DNA from: Flavobacterium sp. NG2
GTDB taxonomy: Bacteria; Bacteroidota; Bacteroidia; Flavobacteriales; Flavobacteriaceae
Direction: 5' to 3'
NCBI RefSeq assembly: GCF_034119845.1
Contig: NZ_CP139420.1
Location: 288,001-352,000, forward strand
Length of the DNA stretch: 64,000 nucleotides
This document shows positions 57,701-64,000 of the stretch, piece after piece. The notes beneath the pieces are model-generated. The model ran no database searches, was not told the origin of the DNA, and saw only the letters and a list, made by a program, of their open reading frames with translations. Numbering within the stretch: position 1 is the first letter of the stretch; each line of letters starts with the position of its first letter. The position numbers and the translations under genes were made by a program.

Positions 57701-59038
57701 ATAGCGTTGCACATTCCCATCTGATTTTATATAAGCACCCCATATGGCTTTTGTAGGTGAGAATGGCATACTCATCACAACATGTGATGGTCGCTCTAAA
57801 AACTCCAAAAACATTTGATTAAAGGGCTTCAAAAACTCCCAGTCACGTCTCCTAGAAGGTAGTGAATTGATATAAGTTGCATTAACGGCACCAAATTCAG
57901 ACATGACAATATCTTTTTTCTTTCCAAATTTAAAATTGTCATACCATTCCAATTGGTCTAACACAGCTTCAACATGTCCTCCTGACCGTATCGTTGAAGT
58001 TCCTTTGGTGGAATTCGGCCAATCATAAAGGTGAACCCCATAAAAATCCATATCAGCTCCAGCATGATCTATAAATCCTTGCCATAAATAATCCCATTGC
58101 CACCAATTATCTTTTCGTTTATCCCAAGCTTTGGGCCACCCATTTACACCTGACAACATATTATCATACAATGCATTAGCTTCAGGACTTGAATTAGCAT
58201 ACCAAAAAGCTCCATCTGTACGAGAGGGCACTGCATCTGGTTTAAAAAAGTCATGTTGCCCCCATGTCATCCCTCCTATTTTAGGAGCAAAGCTTCCTAA
58301 CCTTTCCTTCACTTTTTGTGCAACTAGTTTATGATACTCCCAGTTTTTTTCTAAACTAGACACAATCATCCCAAACGAAGGATTCATAAAATTCATATCT
58401 GGCTCATTATAACATTCCCAATACTTTGGAAGACCTTCCCCTATATCGTTTGTCGTTTTAGCATAAAAATTATCTAAATAGAGAGAGGTCCATTCAGCCG
58501 CAGCATCCACATCTCTGACAAACCATCCGCCTTTGCCTTTACCAAAAGTTGGATACCAAGAAAGATTAGGATACATAGGAGAGAAATCATTAACTCCCAT
58601 AATCATATATTTTGATTTGGCACGATACTGTCTACGTGTGACAAAATCAGGACTGTCTATCCATTTCTTTAATCCTATTGCTGTCTCTTTTAATTGAGTT
58701 ACATTAGGCCAACCTTTATGGTTAGGATCTTCTTCTACTAATTGATTTTTCCATGTAGCTGAACCAGTATCTCTACCAAAATAAACCCCTAATTCATTCA
58801 TTAGGTAATCTAATTTGGTTTCCTCTCCATTCCAATCACTTTCCGTTGATCCTGCATGAATGGTCATGTGTCTATTTCGACCAAAGTCTGATACATTTTC
58901 AACAGAATGTTTCATATTCAAATTGATATCAACATGAATTTGTGCTGATATAATATGAATATTAAGTAAAATTGTAATAAGCCAAATAAAACTAGTTTTA
59001 TTTGGCAATTTGCTTCGCAGTTGTTTACTTTTTTTCAT
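54797..59038 (-). CDS. Secreted modular glycoside hydrolase (GH86-like, agarase/porphyranase type)
   Basis: A 1413-residue exported enzyme. Signal peptide about 1-32. The catalytic domain (about 35-590) is of clan GH-A type, with the acid/base Glu in YWECYNEPDM (about 212) and the nucleophile Glu in IVMSEFGAV (about 381). The pattern is closest to GH86 beta-agarases/beta-porphyranases as I know them. A beta-rich module follows (about 600-745), then four Big_2-like Ig domains (about 748-835, 837-922, 1026-1110, 1114-1200) and a CBM6-like domain (about 1200-1335, VVEAETF). The C-terminus is a type IX secretion signal (YPNPTYGDL to the end). It probably attacks red-algal galactans at the cell surface or outside. 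No SusCD pair or other hydrolase lies nearby. Confidence 0.85.
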   Translation of the reverse strand: MKKSKQLRSKLPNKTSFIWLITILLNIHIISAQIHVDINLNMKHSVENVSDFGRNRHMTIHAGSTESDWNGEETKLDYLMNELGVYFGRDTGSATWKNQLVEEDPNHKGWPNVTQLKETAIGLKKWIDSPDFVTRRQYRAKSKYMIMGVNDFSPMYPNLSWYPTFGKGKGGWFVRDVDAAAEWTSLYLDNFYAKTTNDIGEGLPKYWECYNEPDMNFMNPSFGMIVSSLEKNWEYHKLVAQKVKERLGSFAPKIGGMTWGQHDFFKPDAVPSRTDGAFWYANSSPEANALYDNMLSGVNGWPKAWDKRKDNWWQWDYLWQGFIDHAGADMDFYGVHLYDWPNSTKGTSTIRSGGHVEAVLDQLEWYDNFKFGKKKDIVMSEFGAVNATYINSLPSRRRDWEFLKPFNQMFLEFLERPSHVVMSMPFSPTKAIWGAYIKSDGNVQRYDGATLFDPIGTWKGNPTTYVMGQPSGGWDWSAIIYYFELWKGVEGTRIDTKSNHSDVQADAYVLGNHVYVILNNCEDDIKTVNLNTFNTALTNTVSNVEMRHLFFDPAKGTQGEPALSVVKLKTAPAQVTLKANSTIVLDYIYNNPVVIDKESKEKKYMSEPLTTAKNTRGTQLCRLEGKNSFTTTVKNVVKPAKGEAVIRIGGFFYNPVDGGDGKIKVVSLKVNGNEVVTQSPMLYNPRGYVAGGYKGGWFGVLELECPLSYLKDGDNTIYFQRQQNADFTTVMIQVWDMDQDPGRTSNTTVALTSVSLGSEAESLMNGNKLGIVPVFAPSNATNKGLVWTSSDVNVATVDENGVVTAKADSGIAVITATSKQTNNIFATKTITAIPYKKSDVTSLEIVQGSQITVDQYVNTPLTLQMTPTPENIPDIEWTSSNDAVVSVLSTGKVIGKVIGGTATITAKVKGTTISDEIIVNVRIAGEESVFSRELPNAIRPFTTGKVTVPVRIMGERTVNMELIKNGMVIGSGIQTVNALGDITIEVPYTLTTAPSPGTGYSIKLTLKNGSTILDTETKTIEVIDHIRVSSVTINEGIPLVQVGKTISRSAVVSPIDAFNTSIQWSSSNSAVATVDQNTGIITGVAVGQVTIRATSVDENTVYAEAVINVQADEVSVPVQSIVLPSVLTLFPSLKKTLTPIFVPSYTTNKNIVWQVNNNIVTVDSNGLVTAGNTEGTAIVTATSITNPSISASVQVKVTKTLVVEAETFVNTGGSTEGVVKSSIGFNNNTSGDWAEYTVDFPASGEYAIKYRIGSPNSAGLGVKIYVDGVLMNTTKLVGTGGWDIYTTQAASGQINISAGVHTIRIESTGTDQWQWNCDWFSLEYMGIVPLSVKSEKLKSVSIYPNPTYGDLVIEGLSNSNTNITIYNLLGVVVKQMNVATDRVDLNISDYATGVYLIKVTKGADSGLYKVIKK

Positions 59039-59046
59039 ATTTTTTT

Positions 59047-59087
59047 TTGGTTATAATTTTTTGGTAAACAAACTTACCTATAACCAA
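59047..59087 (-). promoter_or_regulatory. Nested inverted repeat and -7 element before the GH86-like gene
   Basis: TTGGTTATA (59047-59055) and TATAACCAA (59079-59087) are perfect 9-bp arms, and GGTAA/TTACC (59063-59067 and 59074-59078) pair inside. TAAGTTTG (minus strand, 59069-59076), a -7 consensus, lies in the middle. It is either an operator over the promoter or a 5' mRNA hairpin, 8 bases from ATG. Confidence 0.55.
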
Positions 59088-59301
59088 AAAGGAAATAGAA
59101 TATCTCTCCTAGACAAAATCTGTACGGTTTTTCCAAACAAACCACTTTAACTAGACATAACCTGAACCAACGATAAAATCCTACAAACCAATCCCCTTTC
59201 TTTCAACCTTCAATTTACCTACATGAATACTTTTGACAAACAGATTCTAATCTGATTTTAATTTGGAATCATCTTAAAACATACTTACGAACAATTTCAA
59301 A
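59088..59301. other. Gap upstream of the GH86-like gene
   Basis: AT-rich with several CCAAACAAACC/CAACC-like words. No TTG at a proper distance, no gene, and no known RNA was recognised. Confidence 0.35.
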
Positions 59302-59331
59302 CAAAAAAAGCCTTGAATAAATCAAGGCTTT
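59302..59331 (-). terminator. Terminator of the DUF3127 gene
   Basis: AAAGCCTTGA, ATAAA loop, TCAAGGCTTT. On the minus strand a run of T follows the hairpin. Confidence 0.85.
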
Positions 59332-59357
59332 CTTATAAATATTTGTTTTACTTCATC

Positions 59358-59732
59358 TTAAAACGGTAAATCATCCGCTTCGTCTTCGTTTAGATTTGTA
59401 GCTGGTTGAAATGCTGGTGCAGCAGGCATAGCTGGCGCAGGAGCACCTGGAGCTTCAGAAACTAGTTTTTCAATTCTCCAACCTTGGATACTGTTGAAAA
59501 AACGTGTTTCTCCTTGTGGGTTTACCCATTCTCTACCTCTTAAATTGATAGATACTTTAACTGGCTCACCGATTGCATAGTTGTTCAACAAATCACATTT
59601 ATCTTGAGTAAATTCAATTAAAATATGTTGAGGATATTGTTCTTCTGTAGTTACAACTAATTCTCTTTTTTTGAATGCTGCACTAACTTGTTGCTCTGGA
59701 TTAATGACTCTAACTTTTCCTGTAACTTCCAT
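59358..59732 (-). CDS. DUF3127 protein with SSB-like acidic tail
   Basis: A 124-residue protein. The N-terminal 85 residues (MEVTGKVRVINPEQQVSAAF and VKVSINLRGREWVNPQGETRFF in pattern) look like an OB-fold of the DUF3127 family. A Pro/Ala-rich linker (about 92-112) and a terminal EDEADDLPF follow. That tail closely resembles the C-terminal tip of SSB (…DDDIPF), which recruits repair proteins. A role in binding single-stranded DNA or its partners is inferred. It has its own promoter and terminator. Confidence 0.85.
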   Translation of the reverse strand: MEVTGKVRVINPEQQVSAAFKKRELVVTTEEQYPQHILIEFTQDKCDLLNNYAIGEPVKVSINLRGREWVNPQGETRFFNSIQGWRIEKLVSEAPGAPAPAMPAAPAFQPATNLNEDEADDLPF

Positions 59733-59869
59733 CTTCGTTATTTTAATTGTTATTATGTTCGTGTGTAAGATTTAGAAGCCGCACTTCCTAACGACTTGTT
59801 TTTCTTCTCCTAAAGACCAAAAGGTAATCTATAAAGACAAAAAAAGCCCCTAAGGGAACTTCTATTTGA

Positions 59870-59900
59870 CAAATATACTAACTTCTATTTTTGCAGACAA
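59870..59900 (-). promoter_or_regulatory. Promoter of the DUF3127 gene
   Basis: Minus strand TTG (59898-59900), a 20-base spacer and TATATTTG (59870-59877). The leader is about 130 bases. TATTTTTG also occurs on the plus strand at 59886-59893. Confidence 0.65.
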
Positions 59901-59989
59901 TACACAAGAACTACTAATTTAAAAAATTATCAACATTCTTTAAACGTTTTCATTTTCAAAACATTATACTACTTCTAATAAAAAATAAA

Positions 59990-60052
59990 AACCATTAAGA
60001 CATCAAGGTTTATTAAGCACTATTACCTAATTCCCTTAACTTCTTAATGGTT
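59990..60052. repeat. Inverted repeat after the second TonB-family gene
   Basis: AACCATTAAGA (59990-60000) and TCTTAATGGTT (60042-60052) are exact complements around a 41-base spacer, itself made of TTAAG/CTTAA words. It lies 34 bases past the stop of the receptor gene and could end its transcript, but it has no strong T-run. Confidence 0.55.
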
Positions 60053-60085
60053 CTATTTTAAGTCTACCCATTGTAAAAACTACAA

Positions 60086-62572
60086 CTAGAATTCTTTTTT
60101 ACCAAATTCACTATCGATGAATTTAGAACGGTTCTTCGTTTTATTGAAGGTATAGGATAAATTCAACAACACCATATCTACTTCATACACATAATTAGTT
60201 GTGGTATAAAATTCCCCCGGATTGTAGGTTGTGATGCGTTGCTCATTAGAGTTTAACAATCCCATGTCAATATTTTGCCATTGCAAAGTTGCTACTAATT
60301 GATTGTCTAGGAAGGTTTTTCTTAAAGTCAAATTTGGCGAATAAAAACGAGAGTCTTCTCCTTGTGCCGTGATTTTTTCAGATAAATAATTCAATGTAAA
60401 TTGCAATGAAGCAGTCCCTGAAAAATTATAGGTGCTATTCGCATTAATCGAATATTGTGTAGCATTAGAGTTGATTGGTTTCCCATCAAAGCCACCTTTG
60501 ATATTGAAATTATAAATATTCGCTCCAATAAAATTCGTCCATTTTGCTGTAGGTTTGAATTGCGTTCCTACCTCAAGACCAATAGCTTTACCTCTACCTA
60601 CATTGGTATAAATACGGTCAAGAATAGTGTCATTCAGCACACCCATCGTATCGTATGACAATGTATTTACACGATTGATTAAATTTTGTACATCTCTATA
60701 GTAAGCCGTTGCAAAAATTGAATTTCCACCCTTGTAGTTCTTACTAATTCCTAATTCTATCAAATCTGTAAATTCAGGCAATAGGTTTTTGTCTCCTTGT
60801 TCGAATGTTTCCGAATGCTCTCTTTCTTTAAAAGGGTTCATTTTATAGGTTGGCGCACGATCTACTCTTTTACTATAAGCGGCTTTTACTTTTACATTAC
60901 TATCCAAAGTATATTGAGCCGAAGCTGATGGAAATAATTTCACATAATCGTAAGCTAAGTTTTCCGCAGGTTGATTAGCTCCTTTTAAATAGAAATCACG
61001 ATTCATAGACTCCAAACGCAATCCAGCTGCATATTCCCATTTAGCCTTACTTCCATTCAATTGCACATAACCAGAATGCAAGATTCTATCTAAGTTAACC
61101 ACACTCGAGAATTCAGGAACCAACTCAAATTCTCCGCTAGTATTATTTCTTCTTTCGTAAATAAAATTACCGTTGTGCTTTAATTTTCTGAATTGGTAAC
61201 CCGTTTCAATTTTACCAAAAGAAAATGGTTTGAATTCATAATCCAACTGCGCTCTGGTCCCGTACAATGGATTATCATTTGTATTGTACTCATCTTGGTA
61301 GACAATCGATGGGTCAGAATATCCTAAATTCAAATTGGTTGTTGGACCACCTAATAAAGTGTACTCATATAAAACCGATGATGTAAATTTTGATTTATTT
61401 TTGAATGTATGCGTATAATCAAAACTTCCTAAGGCAAAATCACCATCACGAACTCTTAAATTTTCATTGTAATAGTCAAAAGTTTTAATCGTACTTCCAT
61501 CAGTTAATGATGTTGTTTTATTATTATAATAGATATCAGCTGTTCTTTCGTTTTTACGTTTTCCTGCGTAGAAACCAACAGAAAAATTATTAGCTGTATC
61601 TGGCGTAAAATCTACTGTAAAACGACCACTGTAGTTCAACTCATCTGTACTACGTTCTCCATCTGACGGAAATTGGGTTTTGTATCCCTTAGTAACATTA
61701 TTCGTAAACACATCTCCTTCTCTACGACCTTGAATGTCATTACGACCATAACTTCCTCCTAGAGACACATCCCATTTGTCTTTTTTAAAATTATAGGTTC
61801 CGTCGATTCCGTAACGCTGGGCATTGTCTTTATTATCGTAATTTTCAATAGAAGGAAAACCACCTTTGATATTCAACTGAGCATAAGTACCGTTTGTAGC
61901 TCCTTTTTTGGTAATAATATTCAAAATACCCGCTTTACCGTCTGGGTCGTATTTTGCTGATGGAGCGGTAACTACTTCTACACGTTCAATTGCGTTAGCT
62001 GGTAATTGTCCCAAAATGGTAGAAATACTTCCTTGAGTAGGTTTTCCATTTAACAAAACCACAAATCCTGAGCTTCCTCTAACGCTGATTTCCCCTTGTC
62101 CATCAATTGAAATAGAAGGTAGGTTTCTCAACACATCAGTGGCAGTTCCTCCTTGACTGTTTTGAAAAGATTTAGCGTCATACACCTGTCTGTCAATTTT
62201 AGTAACAACGGTAGTTTTTTCGTTTTTAACTACGACATCGGTCAATTGATTTTCTGCTGAAACCAACGCTATTGTTCCTAAATTGATGGGTGTATTTCTG
62301 TTTTTTACAAAAATGTTCTTGATGGTCTTTTTTTCAAAACCAATAAAAGATACTTCAAGATAGTAGGTTCCATTTTTAATGTTTCCTATTTTAAAAGTTC
62401 CTTTTGAATCGGTTACCACTCCAGCTACTAAAGCTTTATCATTTGCTGAAAATAAGGTTGCTGTTGCATATTCCAAAGGAAAATCCCCATCAACTACTTT
62501 ACCGGTCAGCTGACCAAATACTGCACTGGTCACTAAAAAAGTAACCATTAATACCAATTGATTAAATTTCAT
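60086..62572 (-). CDS. TonB-dependent-receptor-like outer-membrane beta-barrel protein
   Basis: An 828-residue outer-membrane protein. It has a signal peptide (LVLMVTFLVTSAVFGQ), a carboxypeptidase-regulatory-like domain (about 20-100), a plug domain with SIDGQGEISVRGSSGFVVLL and a beta-barrel of the outer-membrane-beta-barrel-family type (like OMP_b-brl_3). ATG 62572 (MKFNQLVLM) is chosen; the 36 bases upstream encode MYFCF and a Lys run and overlap a T-tract. A -7 element TATTTTTG (62598-62605, minus) lies 25 bases upstream. The substrate is unknown. Confidence 0.88.
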   Translation of the reverse strand: MKFNQLVLMVTFLVTSAVFGQLTGKVVDGDFPLEYATATLFSANDKALVAGVVTDSKGTFKIGNIKNGTYYLEVSFIGFEKKTIKNIFVKNRNTPINLGTIALVSAENQLTDVVVKNEKTTVVTKIDRQVYDAKSFQNSQGGTATDVLRNLPSISIDGQGEISVRGSSGFVVLLNGKPTQGSISTILGQLPANAIERVEVVTAPSAKYDPDGKAGILNIITKKGATNGTYAQLNIKGGFPSIENYDNKDNAQRYGIDGTYNFKKDKWDVSLGGSYGRNDIQGRREGDVFTNNVTKGYKTQFPSDGERSTDELNYSGRFTVDFTPDTANNFSVGFYAGKRKNERTADIYYNNKTTSLTDGSTIKTFDYYNENLRVRDGDFALGSFDYTHTFKNKSKFTSSVLYEYTLLGGPTTNLNLGYSDPSIVYQDEYNTNDNPLYGTRAQLDYEFKPFSFGKIETGYQFRKLKHNGNFIYERRNNTSGEFELVPEFSSVVNLDRILHSGYVQLNGSKAKWEYAAGLRLESMNRDFYLKGANQPAENLAYDYVKLFPSASAQYTLDSNVKVKAAYSKRVDRAPTYKMNPFKEREHSETFEQGDKNLLPEFTDLIELGISKNYKGGNSIFATAYYRDVQNLINRVNTLSYDTMGVLNDTILDRIYTNVGRGKAIGLEVGTQFKPTAKWTNFIGANIYNFNIKGGFDGKPINSNATQYSINANSTYNFSGTASLQFTLNYLSEKITAQGEDSRFYSPNLTLRKTFLDNQLVATLQWQNIDMGLLNSNEQRITTYNPGEFYTTTNYVYEVDMVLLNLSYTFNKTKNRSKFIDSEFGKKEF

Positions 62573-62751
62573 TTTCTTTTTCTTTTTTTTTAGAAAGCAA
62601 AAATACATTTATTAAAACATCCCCCTTGGTACATTTGAAAAAAATAAGGTATATATACTATAATTTCTGATTTTGTATTGACGTAAAAAATGGATGTATT
62701 TGAAAAGATATTTGGATTAAAACTATTATTTGATTCAACTCACAATGTTGC

Positions 62752-62830
62752 AGCCCGACCTGAGTGGAGCTCTTTATTGTGCAGCGGAGCGGAACAATAA
62801 AAGCGGGAACGGAGGGCGGAATAGCTGCCC
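62752..62830 (+). repeat. Structured intergenic repeat, family 1, copy 4
   Basis: Begins AGCCCGACCTGAGTGGAGC and ends GGCGGAATAGCTGCCC. The hairpin TTTATTGT/ACAATAAA (62773-62780 and 62794-62801) is extended by GCT:AGC across a bulged C, as in copies 1 and 3. CCG:CGG and GCAGC:GCTGC form the outer pairs. Confidence 0.7.
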
Positions 62831-62862
62831 AAAAAATTAAAATAAGGCTTGCTAAAAACTAA

Positions 62863-63411
62863 TTATTTAGACCAAGCAAATTTCTGAAAAGCCGCGTCAA
62901 CAGGAGTATTTGCTATTTGATTACTATAGTTACTAATTATTTTTTGAGACAGACCAAGGATTATTTCTAGTAATTGTTGCTCACCGTAACCTGCAGTATA
63001 AAATGCCTCTAGTTCCTCTTTAGAAACATGACCACGGTTGCGAACAATAGATAATGTCATCGCACGTAAAGATTCTAATTTTGGATTAGCTAATGGTGTT
63101 TCGTTTCGCAAAGCCTCAGTAATAGTCTCATCAACTTTCATCATGGCAGCGATACCAGTATGTGCGGGAACGCAATAATGACAAGCATGCTCAACGTTGA
63201 TGGTTTGCCAAACAACTGTCAATTCATCTGCGTTGAAAGAAGTATTAACGAATAATTCATGTAAGGTTTGATAAGCTTGAAGTGTTCCAGGCGCTCCCGC
63301 CAAAACGCCGTGAAGTCCCGGAATCATTCCGTATGCTTTTTGAGAGTTTTCTAATAAAGGTTTACTTGCTTCTGGAGCAGACTCGATGTTGTGCACTTTT
63401 AAAGTTGTCAT
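62863..63411 (-). CDS. Carboxymuconolactone decarboxylase / AhpD-like protein
   Basis: A 182-residue all-helical protein of the CMD family. The redox motif EHACHYCVPAH (E-x2-C-x2-C-x3-H) is of AhpD type, so peroxidase or disulfide activity is more likely than lactone decarboxylation. It is in the same orientation as, and 75 bases after, a TetR-family gene, which probably regulates it. Confidence 0.9.
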   Translation of the reverse strand: MTTLKVHNIESAPEASKPLLENSQKAYGMIPGLHGVLAGAPGTLQAYQTLHELFVNTSFNADELTVVWQTINVEHACHYCVPAHTGIAAMMKVDETITEALRNETPLANPKLESLRAMTLSIVRNRGHVSKEELEAFYTAGYGEQQLLEIILGLSQKIISNYSNQIANTPVDAAFQKFAWSK

Positions 63412-63486
63412 AATTTCTGTTTTTTATTAATTTATAAATCTGTTTTTATTTCTAAGCATACGCTTAGTTTTAGTGCAAAAAAAAGC

Positions 63487-64000
63487 TTAGAGCTTTGAGA
63501 AGGTCATCTCAATATAGTCTTCGATTTCTTTTGCTGTGTTTACTCTTGATGCGGCGGCTAAACCGTGTTTGGCTAATAATAAATAATTGGCTTGTTTCTC
63601 AATGGTCGTAGCGTCTTTTGAACTATTTTTAGATAGTTTTTGTATAAAAATAGCTTTAAGATTATTCATAAAGTCCTCCATTTGCTCCTTAATCAATTGG
63701 TCTTCATTATCAGCAAATTCATTGTAGGTATTGGTCAATAAGCAGCCTTTATGATCGCCTATTTTAGTCGGCGCTTCGAGTGAATCATAAAAAAAGGTTT
63801 TGATATCATTGACGCCGTCTGTCCCCTGTTGTAATTTTTCAAAAATAGAATGGACTTTGCTTTTATAACATTTTAGGCTTTCTAGGAAAACACCCTGTTT
63901 ACTACCAAAACTTGAATAAATCGAGAACTGGTTGATACCCATTTCTTTTTCCAACATACGAACGGAGGTATTCTCATACCCATTGCGCCAGAACAAAGAC
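63487..64000 (-). CDS. TetR-family regulator, cut by the window edge
   Basis: 171 residues of a TetR/AcrR-type repressor are in the window. The first helix of the DNA-binding domain is beyond base 64000. The recognition part reads NTSVRMLEKEMGINQFSIYSSFGSKQGVF in pattern. The ligand domain contains LLTNTYNEFADNEDQL. The codon at 63996 is an internal TTG, not the start. It probably controls the AhpD-like gene downstream. Confidence 0.88.
   Translation of the reverse strand, partial: SLFWRNGYENTSVRMLEKEMGINQFSIYSSFGSKQGVFLESLKCYKSKVHSIFEKLQQGTDGVNDIKTFFYDSLEAPTKIGDHKGCLLTNTYNEFADNEDQLIKEQMEDFMNNLKAIFIQKLSKNSSKDATTIEKQANYLLLAKHGLAAASRVNTAKEIEDYIEMTFSKL

Overview
The window reads as a chromosome segment of a member of the Bacteroidota, most likely a Flavobacterium or close relative. 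The evidence is an AT-rich genome, TonB-dependent receptors with N-terminal carboxypeptidase-like domains, a type IX secretion C-terminal signal, an alternative complex III respiratory operon, promoters of the TTG-N17..23-TAnnTTTG type, few Shine-Dalgarno sites, and flavobacterial families such as DUF2723, DUF3127, DUF3341 and DUF2490. Nothing resembles a prophage, a transposase or a CRISPR array.

Layout. 1-3840: a TonB-dependent receptor divergent from a LacI-family regulator, with two palindromic operators between them. 3844-5897: queG (no usable ATG) and ruvB, separated by a structured repeat. 5978-17342: one long minus-strand respiratory operon, actABCDEF then coxB-coxA, which passes electrons from quinol through cytochrome c to oxygen. 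17558-19182: a SPOR-domain protein, a long repeat, an orphan HigA with a broken HigB, and decayed DNA. 19202-23841: rimP-nusA-infB behind a candidate attenuator. 24017-32055: universal stress protein, tRNA-Gln, a GT117/DUF2723 membrane protein, a polysaccharide deacetylase, a cysteine-less thioredoxin-fold protein, a metallophosphoesterase and a DHFR-like reductase. 32225-37397: a second long repeat, polA, a DUF2490 protein and a second LacI-family regulator. 37677-40687: rplM-rpsI and rpsB-tsf with leaders and a terminator. 40883-42095: a queuosine-precursor transporter and tag. 42246-45966: a very AT-rich two-gene restriction-modification system, the clearest foreign insertion. 46095-53166: a TPP riboswitch and the thiamine operon thiS-thiC-tenI-like-thiD-thiE-thiG-thiH-thiF. 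53277-64000: aat, a PAP2 phosphatase, a 1413-residue secreted GH86-like agarase/porphyranase-type enzyme, a DUF3127 protein with an SSB-like tail, a second TonB-family receptor, an AhpD-like protein and a TetR regulator cut by the window end.

The most unusual content is non-coding. There are two families of intergenic repeats. The first is about 80 nt, with three good copies and one degenerate one. Its flanks are conserved, its stem sequence changes by compensatory substitution, and it keeps a bulged C, so it looks like a structured RNA. The second is about 125-180 nt in two copies, with nearly invariant 24-base blocks separated by unrelated variable segments, which form perfect hairpins in one copy. 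Several further inverted repeats sit in gaps between genes, including three different ones inside the thiamine operon. The first family may be an already catalogued flavobacterial RNA motif; this could not be checked here.
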